Positions 1 through 8,655 of a DNA stretch of 64,000 nucleotides are shown piece by piece (the stretch's first letter is position 1; the number at the start of each line of letters is the position of its first letter). Location: contig NZ_AFBG01000020.1 of NCBI RefSeq assembly GCF_000204195.1, positions 248,001 to 312,000 of the forward strand, read 5' to 3'. Source of the stretch: Acidovorax radicis N35 (GTDB lineage Bacteria; Pseudomonadota; Gammaproteobacteria; Burkholderiales; Burkholderiaceae_C). The translations under genes were made by a program, and so were the position numbers. Under the pieces are notes generated by a model. The model had not been told where the DNA came from, did not search any database, and saw nothing but the letters and a program-made list of their open reading frames with translations.

Positions 1-438
1 CGTGCCCCCCAGGCACCCCGTGGTGGTGGTGACTTTGCAGGCCGTGGTCGCCCCAGTGGCGGTTATGACCGCGACAGCCGTGATCGCAAGTTTGGCGGAC
101 CGGCCCGTGGTGGCAATGACCGTGGCGGATTCGGTGGCGGTTTCGCCGGCCGCGACAACCAGCGTGCGGCCCCCGCCCGTGGCGGTGAGGGTGGTGGTTT
201 TGGTGCCCGCGATGACCGGGGTTTTGCCCCCCGCCGCGATGGTGACAGCTATGGCCGCAAGCCCGGCTTTGGTGACGCAGCAGGCCGTGGCGGTTTTGCC
301 CCCCGCGGTGACGCGGGCGCGCCGCGCGGTGACTTTGCGCCCCGCAAGCCCAGCTTCGCCAAGCCCACTGGCGGTGGCGGCGGCAAGCCCTTTGTGGCCC
401 ATGATGCCCGCAAGCGTCCTGCACGCCCGGCACGCTGA
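1..438 (+). CDS. C-terminal RGG-rich tail of a probable DEAD-box RNA helicase (5' end outside window)
   Basis: Only the last 145 codons are visible; the frame is open from base 1 to a TGA at 436-438. The tail is basic and low-complexity, built from RGG, RGGF, DRGF and GGG clusters with Phe, Tyr and Asp, and ends in KRPARPAR. In Burkholderiales such tails follow the helicase core of RhlE-type DEAD-box proteins, where they bind RNA without sequence preference and help unwinding in ribosome assembly or RNA decay. No helicase motif lies inside the window, so another RGG RNA-binding protein is possible. A strong terminator follows directly. Confidence 0.6.
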   Translation, partial: RAPQAPRGGGDFAGRGRPSGGYDRDSRDRKFGGPARGGNDRGGFGGGFAGRDNQRAAPARGGEGGGFGARDDRGFAPRRDGDSYGRKPGFGDAAGRGGFAPRGDAGAPRGDFAPRKPSFAKPTGGGGGKPFVAHDARKRPARPAR

Positions 439-474
439 TTCGTCCGTTGGCCTCGTCTTGTCGAGGTGGTTTTT

Positions 475-508
475 AAAAGGCTGGTACCGCAAGGTGCTGG
501 CCTTTTTT
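475..508 (+). terminator. Rho-independent terminator after the RGG protein gene
   Basis: AAAAGGC and GCCTTTT form the outer stem and a further seven pairs with some G-U wobbles close on a GCAA tetraloop. A run of six T follows. It lies 37 bases after the stop codon of the RGG protein gene and closes that transcript before the next gene. Confidence 0.85.
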
Positions 509-579
509 GTTGTTGTGGGCACCCTGGATCAAGAATATGGAGAGCAGCTCGACAATAATTGCCCAGGGAGGAATCTGCA

Positions 580-2046
580 GTGTCGTCTTCGTTATCTTCC
601 GGTGCAGACTTTGAGCACATGTTTGAGCTGGCGCCTGTATCCCTTTGGCTGGAGGACTACAGCGCCCTGAAGCAGCTTTTTGACAGTTGGCGCGCTGCAG
701 GGGTCGTCGATCTCCGTGCCCACCTTGCGCAGGACCCCACGCGGGTACGGCAATGCAGCGCCGCTCTGAAGGTGATGAAAGTCAATCGCCGCACGCTGGA
801 GCTGTTTGCGGCCGAGAGCCAACAGGTACTTGAAGCGAATCTGGACAAGGTTTTCAGGGATGACATGCACGACGCGGTCTCCCATGAACTGGCGGCGCTG
901 TGGTCCGGGCAGCTTGAGTTCTCGAACCAGACCGTCAACTATGCACTGGATGGCCGGCGTCTTGACGTTCAGATCCGCGCACGCATCCTGCCTGGGTACG
1001 AATCCGATTGGAGCCGAGTTCTGCTCTCGTTGGAAGACATCACCGCCCAGGTACGGGGGGCCCGCCAACTTCGGCGCAGCGAACAATATGCACGGGATTT
1101 GTTCGAGCATTCACCGGTCTCACTGTGGGTCGAGGATTTCAGCGCCGTGAAGAGCCTGCTCGACGGCGTTCGCGCGCAGGGCATTGACGACTTCAAGACA
1201 TTCATCACGGTGCATCCCGAATTCGTCACGCGCTGCATGCAGGAGATCCGCGTGATCGATGTCAACCAGCAGACGCTGCGCATGTTCGGCGCCTCTAGCA
1301 AGGAGATGCTCCTCAATAACATCGGACGGGTATTTCGGGGCGAGATGCACGAGTCCTTCGCTGACCAGTTGCTGGACCTGTGGGAGGGCAAGACCTTCCA
1401 GCAGCGCGAAGTGGTCAACTACGCGTTGTCGGGTGATGCGGTGCATATTCACATGCAGTTCTCGGTGCTGGCAGACCACCTGGCGGACTGGGGTTTGGTG
1501 CTGCTGTCATTGGTGGACATTACCGCGCGCAAGAAAGCGGAGGCGTACCTGGAATACCTTGGCAAGCATGATGTCTTGACCCAGCTCCGCAACCGGGCCT
1601 TTTATGCCGAAGAACTCAACCGTGTCACCCGCAAGGGACCCTGGCCTTTGTCCATCATTGCGATTGACCTGAACGGACTCAAGGTCGTGAACGATGAGCA
1701 GGGCCATGCTGCGGGCGATTCCATGCTGCGCAGGGTGGGCGAAGTGCTGGCCAAGGCCGTGGACCCACCTGCCTGCGCTGCCCGCATTGGTGGAGATGAG
1801 TTCACGGTGTTGCTGCCGGGCATGGACGAACGCAGCGCCTTTGCGCTGCAGGATCGCATCCTCTCCATGCTCGATTTGAACAACCAGTTCTATCCAGGCC
1901 AGCCGATCAGCCTGGCCATGGGCGTGGCCTCCTGCCGTTCGGGAGATATGGTGGAGGCAACCATCCATCGCGCCGACCAGGCCATGTATGCTGAAAAGAT
2001 CCGGTACTACCAGGACAGGGGTGTGGACAGGCGGCAAGTCCCATAG
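580..2046 (+). CDS. Diguanylate cyclase with two PAS domains (PAS-PAS-GGDEF)
   Basis: Makes the second messenger c-di-GMP from two GTP, with two N-terminal PAS sensors. About 488 residues. The PAS copies are clearly duplicated: each begins with F(E)xxPVSLWxEDxSA (near residues 13 and 170), and each has a helix-rich insert before the core. No transmembrane segment is seen, so the protein should be cytosolic. The GGDEF signature is intact at residues 404-408 in the context RIGGDEFTVLLPG, preceded by DLNGLKxVND. No RxxD inhibitory site is present at the usual distance, so product inhibition is probably lost. I chose GTG at 580 because AGGGAGGAA lies seven bases upstream; an in-frame TTG at 559 is the alternative. 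It is convergent with a degenerate HD-GYP gene. Confidence 0.88.
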   Translation: MSSSLSSGADFEHMFELAPVSLWLEDYSALKQLFDSWRAAGVVDLRAHLAQDPTRVRQCSAALKVMKVNRRTLELFAAESQQVLEANLDKVFRDDMHDAVSHELAALWSGQLEFSNQTVNYALDGRRLDVQIRARILPGYESDWSRVLLSLEDITAQVRGARQLRRSEQYARDLFEHSPVSLWVEDFSAVKSLLDGVRAQGIDDFKTFITVHPEFVTRCMQEIRVIDVNQQTLRMFGASSKEMLLNNIGRVFRGEMHESFADQLLDLWEGKTFQQREVVNYALSGDAVHIHMQFSVLADHLADWGLVLLSLVDITARKKAEAYLEYLGKHDVLTQLRNRAFYAEELNRVTRKGPWPLSIIAIDLNGLKVVNDEQGHAAGDSMLRRVGEVLAKAVDPPACAARIGGDEFTVLLPGMDERSAFALQDRILSMLDLNNQFYPGQPISLAMGVASCRSGDMVEATIHRADQAMYAEKIRYYQDRGVDRRQVP

Positions 2047-2106
2047 AAGCCGCCACCGGATGCACCGAAGCTGAGGCGGTATGCAATGTGGGGCATGGCT
2101 GAAAAC

Positions 2107-3237
2107 TCAGCCCGCGTGCACCGCATAGCCATACAGCCGCTCGGGAGGCACTCGGGCCAGCAAGCTGCGGTCCGAGGCCGGGCCCGTGATGGCATAGGCG
2201 GCCTGCGAGGTATCACGGTGCAGCGTGGTGGTGACACCCTTGCCTTGTGAGTCCGTCACAGCGGCGACCAGTGGGGTGCGCGCTTCCGAGCCGCGGCGCA
2301 TCACCACCCCCATTTCTCCAGATGCCATTTGCACGAAATCGCCGGGAGGGTAAATGCCCAGCACCTTGATGATCGCCATGGAAAATGGCCCCCCCTTGTC
2401 ATCCCGGAACATCAGCCGGGCGGCGTCCTGGATCGAGAGCGGCTGCCGCAGTTGCCGAGGGCTGATACGTGCCATGAACAGGTCCGCCATGCGCAGTACC
2501 TGAGCAGCGTCGCTCACCGATGAGATAGCTTGTGGGTACCCTGTGCCGTCTGTCTGTTCGTGGTGTTGCATCACCGTGGTGAGCCATTCTGTGTCCGTGA
2601 CGCCCGCTTTCTCCAGAATGGCGACACTGAGTGCGGGATGCGCCCTGATTTGCGCGCGCTGCCGGTCCAAGGCGGGGTAGTCTTGCGCCGCCATCTGCCC
2701 CTGCAGCTCGGCAATGCTTGCGTTCATCGTCAGCGCAGCCAGAGTGAGTAGCCGTGCACGCGCGGCGGTCCATCCAAGCTGTCGTGCCATCAATATGCTG
2801 AGTAGCGCGGTGTAGACCGCGTGGCTGTATCCGTAGCGCAGATGTTTGGCCTGATCCTGCCGAATTGCCATGAACAAGCCGATATCGGCATCCTTTTCGG
2901 CAAGCTCCAGAATTTCATCGGTCAGCGCGTATATGGCGTCGAGACCATCGGAGGTATCTCCAAGTCGGGGCAGCGCTGTTTCCAACGCGTCGATGGAGAG
3001 TGTCCAGCGGGTATAGAGGCTTTCCAGCGGCTTGGCTGGCGGGGCCTCCAATGCCTCCACCGCCTTGAACTCTTCGACATCGACAAACATGCCACGTTCC
3101 AGCAGTGCTTCCAGCTGGGCATCGCTACGGATCACGTGTCCGCGTGCCAGCAGCAGCGTGCAGTCCTGGTTGCGCACATTCCAGGGCAACGGGACTCCCA
3201 CCCGTATTTTGGATTCAACCAATTTCAAGAGTTGCAT
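2107..3237 (-). CDS. HD-GYP domain protein with a degenerate HD dyad
   Basis: 376 residues. The C-terminal half matches the HD-GYP phosphodiesterase family, which cleaves c-di-GMP: it has the signature HHEQTDGTGYP, an upstream HP (RAHPALSVAI) and a conserved RMAD. The HD metal-binding dyad, normally in a stretch like LLHDIGK, is replaced by LAALTMNAS, so catalysis is doubtful and the protein may be a c-di-GMP receptor. The N-terminal 120 residues resemble the leader seen in many betaproteobacterial HD-GYP proteins; the last 70 residues look like a small beta-barrel extension. ATG at 3237 is preceded by TGAGGACAACC, a good ribosome binding site. It is the likely counterpart of the convergent cyclase. 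Confidence 0.82.
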   Translation of the reverse strand: MQLLKLVESKIRVGVPLPWNVRNQDCTLLLARGHVIRSDAQLEALLERGMFVDVEEFKAVEALEAPPAKPLESLYTRWTLSIDALETALPRLGDTSDGLDAIYALTDEILELAEKDADIGLFMAIRQDQAKHLRYGYSHAVYTALLSILMARQLGWTAARARLLTLAALTMNASIAELQGQMAAQDYPALDRQRAQIRAHPALSVAILEKAGVTDTEWLTTVMQHHEQTDGTGYPQAISSVSDAAQVLRMADLFMARISPRQLRQPLSIQDAARLMFRDDKGGPFSMAIIKVLGIYPPGDFVQMASGEMGVVMRRGSEARTPLVAAVTDSQGKGVTTTLHRDTSQAAYAITGPASDRSLLARVPPERLYGYAVHAG

Positions 3238-3349
3238 GGTTGTCCTCAGGCACCTAGAGCCTCCCTCTCTCGCGTGCACACGCTTGTGCCGGGAGTGGGA
3301 GGGAAGCCCCATTGTTGCAGCATGCATGGTGATTCACAACACATGCGGG

Positions 3350-4582
3350 TCAATCGGGCGCGGCGATCCGGCCCACATCCGGCCAGCGATGGTGCAGATA
3401 GATCCATGCTGCCATGCCCACGCACATCATGAGCAGCGACGCCAGGGCCAGAAAGACGGTCGAGTGCATGACCAGCGGAACCAGCACGCCTGCAACAAGA
3501 CCATTGGCGGTAGAGCCCACAAACGCCTGCATGGACGATGCCATGCCACGGCGCTCGGGGTGGAGGTCCAACACCAGCAAGGTCACGACAGGCACCATCA
3601 GTGCCCAGCCGAACGCGAAGATGGCAATCGGTGCAAGTGACCATGCCGCGTGCGCCGGGAGGAGCAGGTTTGCTCCAAGGTTGAAGACAGCTACCGTGAA
3701 CATGATCACAAAGCCGTGCCGTATTTGTCGTTTTGGCGCGATCTTTCCGGCCAGGCGCCCGCTGAGCCAGGCACCGCCCATGATGCCGGAAATGGTCAGT
3801 AAAAAGAACCAGAAGAACTGCGTGGGGGCCAGCGCGAGGTGTTCGCCCAGGAAGGCTGGCGCTGCCAGCACGTAAAGAAACATCCCGTTGAAGGGAACCC
3901 CGCTGGCGAGCGCCAGCAGCACAAAACGCGGGCTGGACCCTAGCTGCCAGTACCCCCGCATCAGATGCGGAATGTTGAACGGCTGGCGATGTTCGGCCTG
4001 CAGTGTTTCGGGCAGGAGCCTGAAGTTCGCGACCCAAAGTGCAACGCCCACAAAGGTCAGAAACCAGAAGATGCTGTGCCAGCCCGCATGCACAAACAAC
4101 CAGCCGCCCACGATGGGTGCGATGGCCGGGGCTACGCCAAAGTAAATCGTGACCTGGCTCATCACCTGCTGCGCGCGCGCCGGTGGAAACATGTCGCGGA
4201 TGACCGCACGCGACACCACGATCCCCGCCCCGGTGGACAGTCCCTGCAGTGCCCTGAACGTTATGAGCTGGCCGATGCTTTGCGAAAGCGCGCAACCTGC
4301 CGAGGCCAGCGTGAACATGGCAATCCCGCACAAGACAACCGGCCGCCGACCAAAACTGTCCGCGAGTGCCCCGTGGAAGAGGTTCATGAACGCAAAACCA
4401 AAGAGATACGCCGACAGGGTCTGCTGCATCTCCACCGGGGTGGCGCCCAGGGCGGTGGCAATCCCTGTGAAGGCAGGGATGTAGGTATCAATGGAGAAGG
4501 GCCCCAGCATGCCCAGCACGGCCAGGAGGGCGGCCAGGGCCCATTGGGGGGCGCGCCAGAGTGTGTGGGCGTTGGGATTCAT
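3350..4582 (-). CDS. Bcr/CflA-type MFS multidrug efflux transporter
   Basis: 410 residues with about twelve hydrophobic segments, the usual major facilitator length. The N-terminal stretch GPFSIDTYIPA and the motif ADSFGRRPV between segments 2 and 3 are typical of the Bcr/CflA branch (bicyclomycin, chloramphenicol and sulfonamide export driven by protons). The motif GAGIVVSRAVIRD in segment 5 matches the antiporter motif C region. It sits in the inner membrane. The gene stands alone, 112 bases from the HD-GYP gene and 78 bases from the GH8 cellulase gene on the same strand. The natural substrate cannot be read from sequence. Confidence 0.87.
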   Translation of the reverse strand: MNPNAHTLWRAPQWALAALLAVLGMLGPFSIDTYIPAFTGIATALGATPVEMQQTLSAYLFGFAFMNLFHGALADSFGRRPVVLCGIAMFTLASAGCALSQSIGQLITFRALQGLSTGAGIVVSRAVIRDMFPPARAQQVMSQVTIYFGVAPAIAPIVGGWLFVHAGWHSIFWFLTFVGVALWVANFRLLPETLQAEHRQPFNIPHLMRGYWQLGSSPRFVLLALASGVPFNGMFLYVLAAPAFLGEHLALAPTQFFWFFLLTISGIMGGAWLSGRLAGKIAPKRQIRHGFVIMFTVAVFNLGANLLLPAHAAWSLAPIAIFAFGWALMVPVVTLLVLDLHPERRGMASSMQAFVGSTANGLVAGVLVPLVMHSTVFLALASLLMMCVGMAAWIYLHHRWPDVGRIAAPD

Positions 4583-4660
4583 CAGTGAGGCGATGGGGTG
4601 CTGCGGCGAGAGATGGCGGAGGCGTGGGGCAGAGGCTGGTGGCCGTTGTGACAGGAGCCT

Positions 4661-5827
4661 TCAGGGCTTGGTTTTTTGGGGTATCAGTTGGCCCCCGGAT
4701 GCAAATCGGAACCAGCCTTCCATCCAGCCCAGGCCGAACAGCGCGAGGGTCTGCTCATAGTACGCCGTGGGGCGAATGGGGCTTGCGGCCAGGCGGCTGC
4801 GCTGTGCTTGCAGTGCGGTGTTTTCCCCTTGCGCTTGCAGGAAAGGCAGCATGGCTGCCGTGAAACCCGCGGGCCCAGGGCCGGAGCCCTGCCCGGTCAG
4901 TACATCAATGGACTCAGGCGGGTGGCCCTGCTCCCGAACATACCTTGCCATGGGGCCCAATGCAGCCAGCAAGGATTTGCGGCCGGGGGCGGCAGGGTTC
5001 AGCATGCCGGCCCACAGGTAAACGCGAATGGCGTTGTAGGTGCCTTGGCCCTTTTCTTTGCCTTTTTCGTCAATGAGAAAACCTTGCCGTGCGTCGTACA
5101 AGATCCAGTCAGGGGTATAGCCTTTGGGGGATGATCCCACCATGATTTTCTCAGAGCTTTGGGCCAGTTGTTTCCAGGCGGCCTGAGGGTAAAGCGTGGC
5201 CAGCCGCTGCATGACCTGCAAGGGTAAGTAGCTGGGATTGAGTTTCCACCGGCCTTCGCTCTCTACAAAACCGTGCGGTGCTGGCAGCAGGCTCAGGCCC
5301 AGACCTGGGAGGTCTGCGGTTTCTTCGGCAATGATCCGCGCAGCCAGGCGGACTCCCAATGCGTGGTATTGCGGTGCTTTCCATAAACGGGCGGCTTCGC
5401 CCAGAGCATAGGCAATCCAGAGGTCTGCATCAGATGCTGCGTTGCTGTCGAGGATGCCCCAGGAGCCATCCGGCCGGCGCCCCCACAGCCATGCGGGCAG
5501 ACGTGTGCCCAGGTCTCCGCCGCTCAGGTTGTTTTCGGTCCAGCGTAGGAGGGTATCGAAACCCTTGCGATCATTGGCCACCAGGGCAAAGAAAAGCCCG
5601 TAGGCCTGGCCTTCAGAGTAAGTACGTCCTCCTTCCCCATCGTCCGAGACGACCCGGCCTTCTTCGCTGGTGAATTGCGCCTTGAAGGCGTCCCAAGCAG
5701 GCCAGTTGCCTCCACGGGCCAGTCCGGCCGGCGCACGTGTTTGTGCCTGCGCGCGTGGCAGCACGCAGGGTGCGATCAGACCCAGTCCTGTGAGAAGGGC
5801 CGTTCGCCGTAAGAGCGATGCAGTCAT
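4661..5827 (-). CDS. Secreted glycosyl hydrolase family 8 endoglucanase (BcsZ-like)
   Basis: 388 residues with an N-terminal signal peptide (MTASLLRR, hydrophobic core, cleavage near AQA/QT). The GH8 catalytic acid lies in TYSEGQAYG (Glu72) and the second acidic cluster in SDADLWIAYAL (Asp133/Asp135). GH8 enzymes cut beta-1,4-glucan; BcsZ trims nascent bacterial cellulose in the periplasm and is normally inside a bcs operon. No bcsA, bcsB or bcsC gene is present within this window, so the gene is an orphan here. ATG at 5827 is chosen because it begins a proper signal peptide; longer in-frame extensions read as non-protein-like. The ribosome binding site is weak. Confidence 0.87.
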   Translation of the reverse strand: MTASLLRRTALLTGLGLIAPCVLPRAQAQTRAPAGLARGGNWPAWDAFKAQFTSEEGRVVSDDGEGGRTYSEGQAYGLFFALVANDRKGFDTLLRWTENNLSGGDLGTRLPAWLWGRRPDGSWGILDSNAASDADLWIAYALGEAARLWKAPQYHALGVRLAARIIAEETADLPGLGLSLLPAPHGFVESEGRWKLNPSYLPLQVMQRLATLYPQAAWKQLAQSSEKIMVGSSPKGYTPDWILYDARQGFLIDEKGKEKGQGTYNAIRVYLWAGMLNPAAPGRKSLLAALGPMARYVREQGHPPESIDVLTGQGSGPGPAGFTAAMLPFLQAQGENTALQAQRSRLAASPIRPTAYYEQTLALFGLGWMEGWFRFASGGQLIPQKTKP

Positions 5828-6153
5828 GTTGGGAGAATTCTTGTTTCTCGAGGGCAATGGTGTGGACCTTTTCCTGGGTTCTGCCAATGGCGGCGCCTGC
5901 ACGGTGTTTGGCTGAAAAAGCCACCCGGAACTTGCGGGGCAGGGCGGCGTGCCCAAGGGGTTCCCTATACTAGTACAGCACTGGTGCCGCCGCCCGAAGT
6001 TCCGAAACTTGAAGAGGGTGTATTCGCGATCTGCGGGGTTGCGGTGCGCGACTGCCAGCACGCTCTGAATCCAAGGTGCTACAAAAGGCGGGGCCCTTTG
6101 CCCCGAAAGTATTGCGGTAGAGGCGCTATTTCAGTGCTAACTTGCTCAAAGTC
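5828..6153. other. Divergent intergenic region between the cellulase gene and the sugar operon
   Basis: 326 bases without a convincing gene. It must hold the promoters of both flanking units. TACTAGTA near 5972 is a short palindrome next to a TATACT that could act as a -10 element. GGGGCCCTTTGCCCC near 6087 can form a small stem. I see no clear -35 element, riboswitch or operator. Confidence 0.4.
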
Positions 6154-6720
6154 ATGGATCAAATGCAACAGCAACTATTGGGCGGGACTGGCGATATTCC
6201 AGGGGTTCAAATCAGGCGACTACAACCTTGGGAAGACGAGCGTGGACGGCTAACGGAGGTTTTTCGTAACGAATGGCACCCAACCCTTCTCCCTGTGCAG
6301 TGGAACCATGTCCGGTCCAGGCCCCGCGTCTTGCGAGGGGTTCATGTGCACGTTCGGCACACCGATCATCTGTTGGTGCTGGGTGGCTCGATGCTGCTGG
6401 GTCTGGTAGACCTCCGAGAGGGGACTGAGCATTTCCGGCGGAGTACGGTGCTCGAACTTAGTGGCACCGAGCCCACCATGGTCAGCATTGAGACAGGGGT
6501 CGCACACGGCTTTTACTTTCCAGAGCCCGCAGACATTCTGTATTCCGTCACGCACTACTGGGATCCCGTGACGGATGAGTTGGGTTGCCGATGGGACGAC
6601 GCTGGGCTCGGACTGGATTGGCCCGTCAGCGATCCCATCCTCTCTCCAAGGGATCAAAACGCCAAATCCCTCGACGCATTGCTGGAAGAGTTGCGCGATA
6701 CCAAGGACAAGCCATGGTGA
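6154..6720 (+). CDS. RmlC-like cupin, dTDP-sugar 3,5-epimerase family
   Basis: 188 residues with the single cupin domain of dTDP-4-dehydrorhamnose 3,5-epimerases and related sugar isomerases. Recognisable pieces are RVLRGVHVH (the RGxH catalytic-histidine segment), GVAHGFYFP and the C-terminal GCRWDDAGLGLDWPV, which closely parallels the RmlC end. The segment where RmlC has a TDY is THY here, so the exact reaction may differ. No other rml gene is near. ATG at 6154 is preferred; TTG at 6142 and ATG at 6163 are alternatives and none has a strong ribosome binding site. The stop codon overlaps the next gene by seven bases, so the two are translationally coupled. Confidence 0.78.
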   Translation: MDQMQQQLLGGTGDIPGVQIRRLQPWEDERGRLTEVFRNEWHPTLLPVQWNHVRSRPRVLRGVHVHVRHTDHLLVLGGSMLLGLVDLREGTEHFRRSTVLELSGTEPTMVSIETGVAHGFYFPEPADILYSVTHYWDPVTDELGCRWDDAGLGLDWPVSDPILSPRDQNAKSLDALLEELRDTKDKPW

Positions 6721-7646
6721 AGATCGGGCTACTGGGATGTGGCCGCTGGGGGCGGCTGATTCTGCGCGACCTGAAGCAGCTGGGGGCGCACGTCGCGGTC
6801 TTGGCCGTAGGGGAGGCAAGCCGTGCCCGTGCTTTGGAGGGCAAGGCCGACGCAGTGGTTTCCACCCTTGATGCGCTGCCGGAGGTGGATGGATATGTGG
6901 TGGCTGTGCCCACCGCGCTGCATGCAGCCTTTCTCCGGCAACTGGTGCCAATGGGCAAGCCCATCTTTTGCGAAAAACCCTTCACCTCCGACGCTTCAGA
7001 GGCGAGAGTCCTCGCGCAATTGGCTGGCGACAGAATTTTCATCATGGACAAGTGGCGCTACCACGGTGGCGTGCTCGCCCTGGCTGCGCTGGCCCGGTCT
7101 GGCGAATTGGGCCCGGTGTTGGGGCTCAAGACGACCCGGCTGGGATGGGGCAACCCTCACATGGACGTAAGCGCTGACTGGATACTGCTCCCGCACGATC
7201 TGAGCATTGCCATTGAGATTCTGGGCTACCTTCCAAAACCAACTGCTGCCTGGGCCGAAACCAGCGAAGATGGTTTGATAGCGCTCTCCGGGATTCTGGG
7301 GTTAGAGGATCGGAGCCGCCCATGGATGCAGTTTGAAATCGGAGCCCGTTCCCCTGTCCATCGACGGACTGTCGAATTGCGCTGCCGCGATGGCATTGCC
7401 TCGTTAAGCGACGCGTACGACGACCATATTGCTCTGCAGCGCACGGCCAACTGCCTGGCGGAGGCGGGTGCATCGAGTGTGGAAATGCGCCCCGTTGCCA
7501 CCACCATGCCCCTTTTGCTGGAGCTGACAGCGTTCCTGGAGTACCTGTGCCATCGCCAGGGGCCTCCCAAGAGCAGCGCAGCGGAAGGCTTGCTGGTGGT
7601 TGAGCACATTTCGCGATTGCGGACACTCGCTGGGCTGGGCGGATGA
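6714..7646 (+). CDS. Gfo/Idh/MocA family NAD(P)-dependent sugar oxidoreductase
   Basis: 310 residues. The N-terminal Rossmann fold begins MVKIGLLGCGRWGRLI with the GxGxxG nucleotide-binding turn at residues 8-13. FCEKPF near residue 90 carries the EKP motif of this family, whose lysine lies at the active site. The middle and C-terminal part is the alpha/beta substrate domain. Members oxidise or reduce sugars, often nucleotide sugars in surface polysaccharide pathways. The ATG at 6714 overlaps the end of the cupin gene, and a glycosyltransferase begins four bases after the stop, so the three form one operon and probably one pathway. The substrate is not evident. Confidence 0.83.
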   Translation: MVKIGLLGCGRWGRLILRDLKQLGAHVAVLAVGEASRARALEGKADAVVSTLDALPEVDGYVVAVPTALHAAFLRQLVPMGKPIFCEKPFTSDASEARVLAQLAGDRIFIMDKWRYHGGVLALAALARSGELGPVLGLKTTRLGWGNPHMDVSADWILLPHDLSIAIEILGYLPKPTAAWAETSEDGLIALSGILGLEDRSRPWMQFEIGARSPVHRRTVELRCRDGIASLSDAYDDHIALQRTANCLAEAGASSVEMRPVATTMPLLLELTAFLEYLCHRQGPPKSSAAEGLLVVEHISRLRTLAGLGG

Positions 7647-7650
7647 TTGG

Positions 7651-8520
7651 ATGAGCGATCCTCTCTTTACGGTTGTGATCCCCACACACGACCATGCAGA
7701 TACCTTGTGGTATTCGGTGGCCAGCGTGCAGTGGCAAACGTGCCAGGGCTTCGAGTTGTTCATCGTAGGGGATGGCGCGCCCCAGCGTACGCGCGAAATT
7801 GCCCAAACTCTGGCGGGGCGGGACCCCCGCATTCGCTATTTCGACAACCCCAAAGGTCAGCGGCATGGCGAGGCCTACAGGCATTTGGCCTTGCAGGAGG
7901 CGAAGGGCCGTTTTGTCGCCTATCAGTCGGACGATGACCTGTGGCTGCCGGATCACCTTGAAACGCTGGCGGATGCGCTGGCACAACACGATCTGGTTCA
8001 CAGCATGCAGATCGATGTATCGCCTTCCGGCCAGACGGCCACCTGGCCGTTTGATGCTTTCGAGGACGACCAGCAAATCGCGCGCATGCGAAAGTCGGCG
8101 GGCGGCTTCGGCTTGGCCTGTGGAGCGCATACGCTTGCCGCCTATCGGGCACTGCCGACAGGGTGGTGTCCCGCGCCACTTGGCATCAACACCGATCTGC
8201 ACTTCTGGCTGCAAGTGCTGGAGCAAACCGGGGTGCGCTACGCCTCGGTCAAATGGCCGACCGTGCTCCATTTTTCTTCAGTTACGCGCCGTAGCCTGTC
8301 CAACGCCGAAAGGGTGGCGGAACTGGAGAGATGGTGGGGCGACCTGCAAGGCCCGGAAAAGCGGCTGGCCCTGCTGAAAAGCGTGTTACTTCGCGTCAAT
8401 GGCCATTGCTACGCTCAACCCAAACTGCAGGCAGAAATGGAAGCGCTCAAGAGCAGCCTATCCTGGCGGATCACGGCGCCGCTGCGCACATTGGTGAGCC
8501 GACTCGGTATCAGGCCCTGA
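7651..8520 (+). CDS. Family 2 glycosyltransferase
   Basis: 289 residues. The start MSDPLFTVVIPTHDHADTL matches the GT-A fold of family 2 transferases; a nucleotide-sugar and metal binding acidic cluster is seen in YQSDDDLWLPDH near residue 90. There is no transmembrane segment, so it should act at the cytosolic face of the membrane. Third gene of the operon with the cupin epimerase and the oxidoreductase, which suggests that these two enzymes make or adjust the sugar it transfers to a glycan, glycolipid or protein. The C-terminal tail (SSLSWRITAPLRTL) resembles the tail of transferases from O-antigen or glycosylation islands. A hairpin follows. Confidence 0.83.
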   Translation: MSDPLFTVVIPTHDHADTLWYSVASVQWQTCQGFELFIVGDGAPQRTREIAQTLAGRDPRIRYFDNPKGQRHGEAYRHLALQEAKGRFVAYQSDDDLWLPDHLETLADALAQHDLVHSMQIDVSPSGQTATWPFDAFEDDQQIARMRKSAGGFGLACGAHTLAAYRALPTGWCPAPLGINTDLHFWLQVLEQTGVRYASVKWPTVLHFSSVTRRSLSNAERVAELERWWGDLQGPEKRLALLKSVLLRVNGHCYAQPKLQAEMEALKSSLSWRITAPLRTLVSRLGIRP

Positions 8521-8614
8521 CCCTTGCCCCTGACCTTTGCATTTGGCGGAGTCTGAATCCGGTGAGAGGTTGCAGAGGCGATTCACTCTGCCTCACACGG
8601 TAGCCAGAAAAACA

Positions 8615-8652
8615 AAAAAGCCGACGCTACGTTGAAGTAGCACCGGCTTTAT
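8615..8652. terminator. Hairpin terminator, ancestral tRNA-Lys downstream region
   Basis: AAAGCCG and CGGCTTT form the outer stem and GCTAC/GTAGC an inner one around GTTGAA. An A-run precedes the stem on this strand, so the strong T-run direction is the minus strand. It can end the glycosyltransferase operon, but its layout and position relative to the tRNA remnant match the terminator beside the intact tRNA-Lys gene at 10286-10323. Confidence 0.75.
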
Positions 8653-8655
8653 GCG

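Noticed and set aside
1-438. Repeated GGC/CGT-rich units read as a possible CRISPR or satellite array
   Set aside because: Repeat spacing is irregular and follows codons of an RGG protein; no spacers are present.
2-670. Frame 2 open reading frame covering the helicase tail region
   Set aside because: The RGG-rich frame 1 reading is far more protein-like and stops at 438 before a terminator; the other frame is Val/Ala-rich shadow sequence that runs through the terminator.
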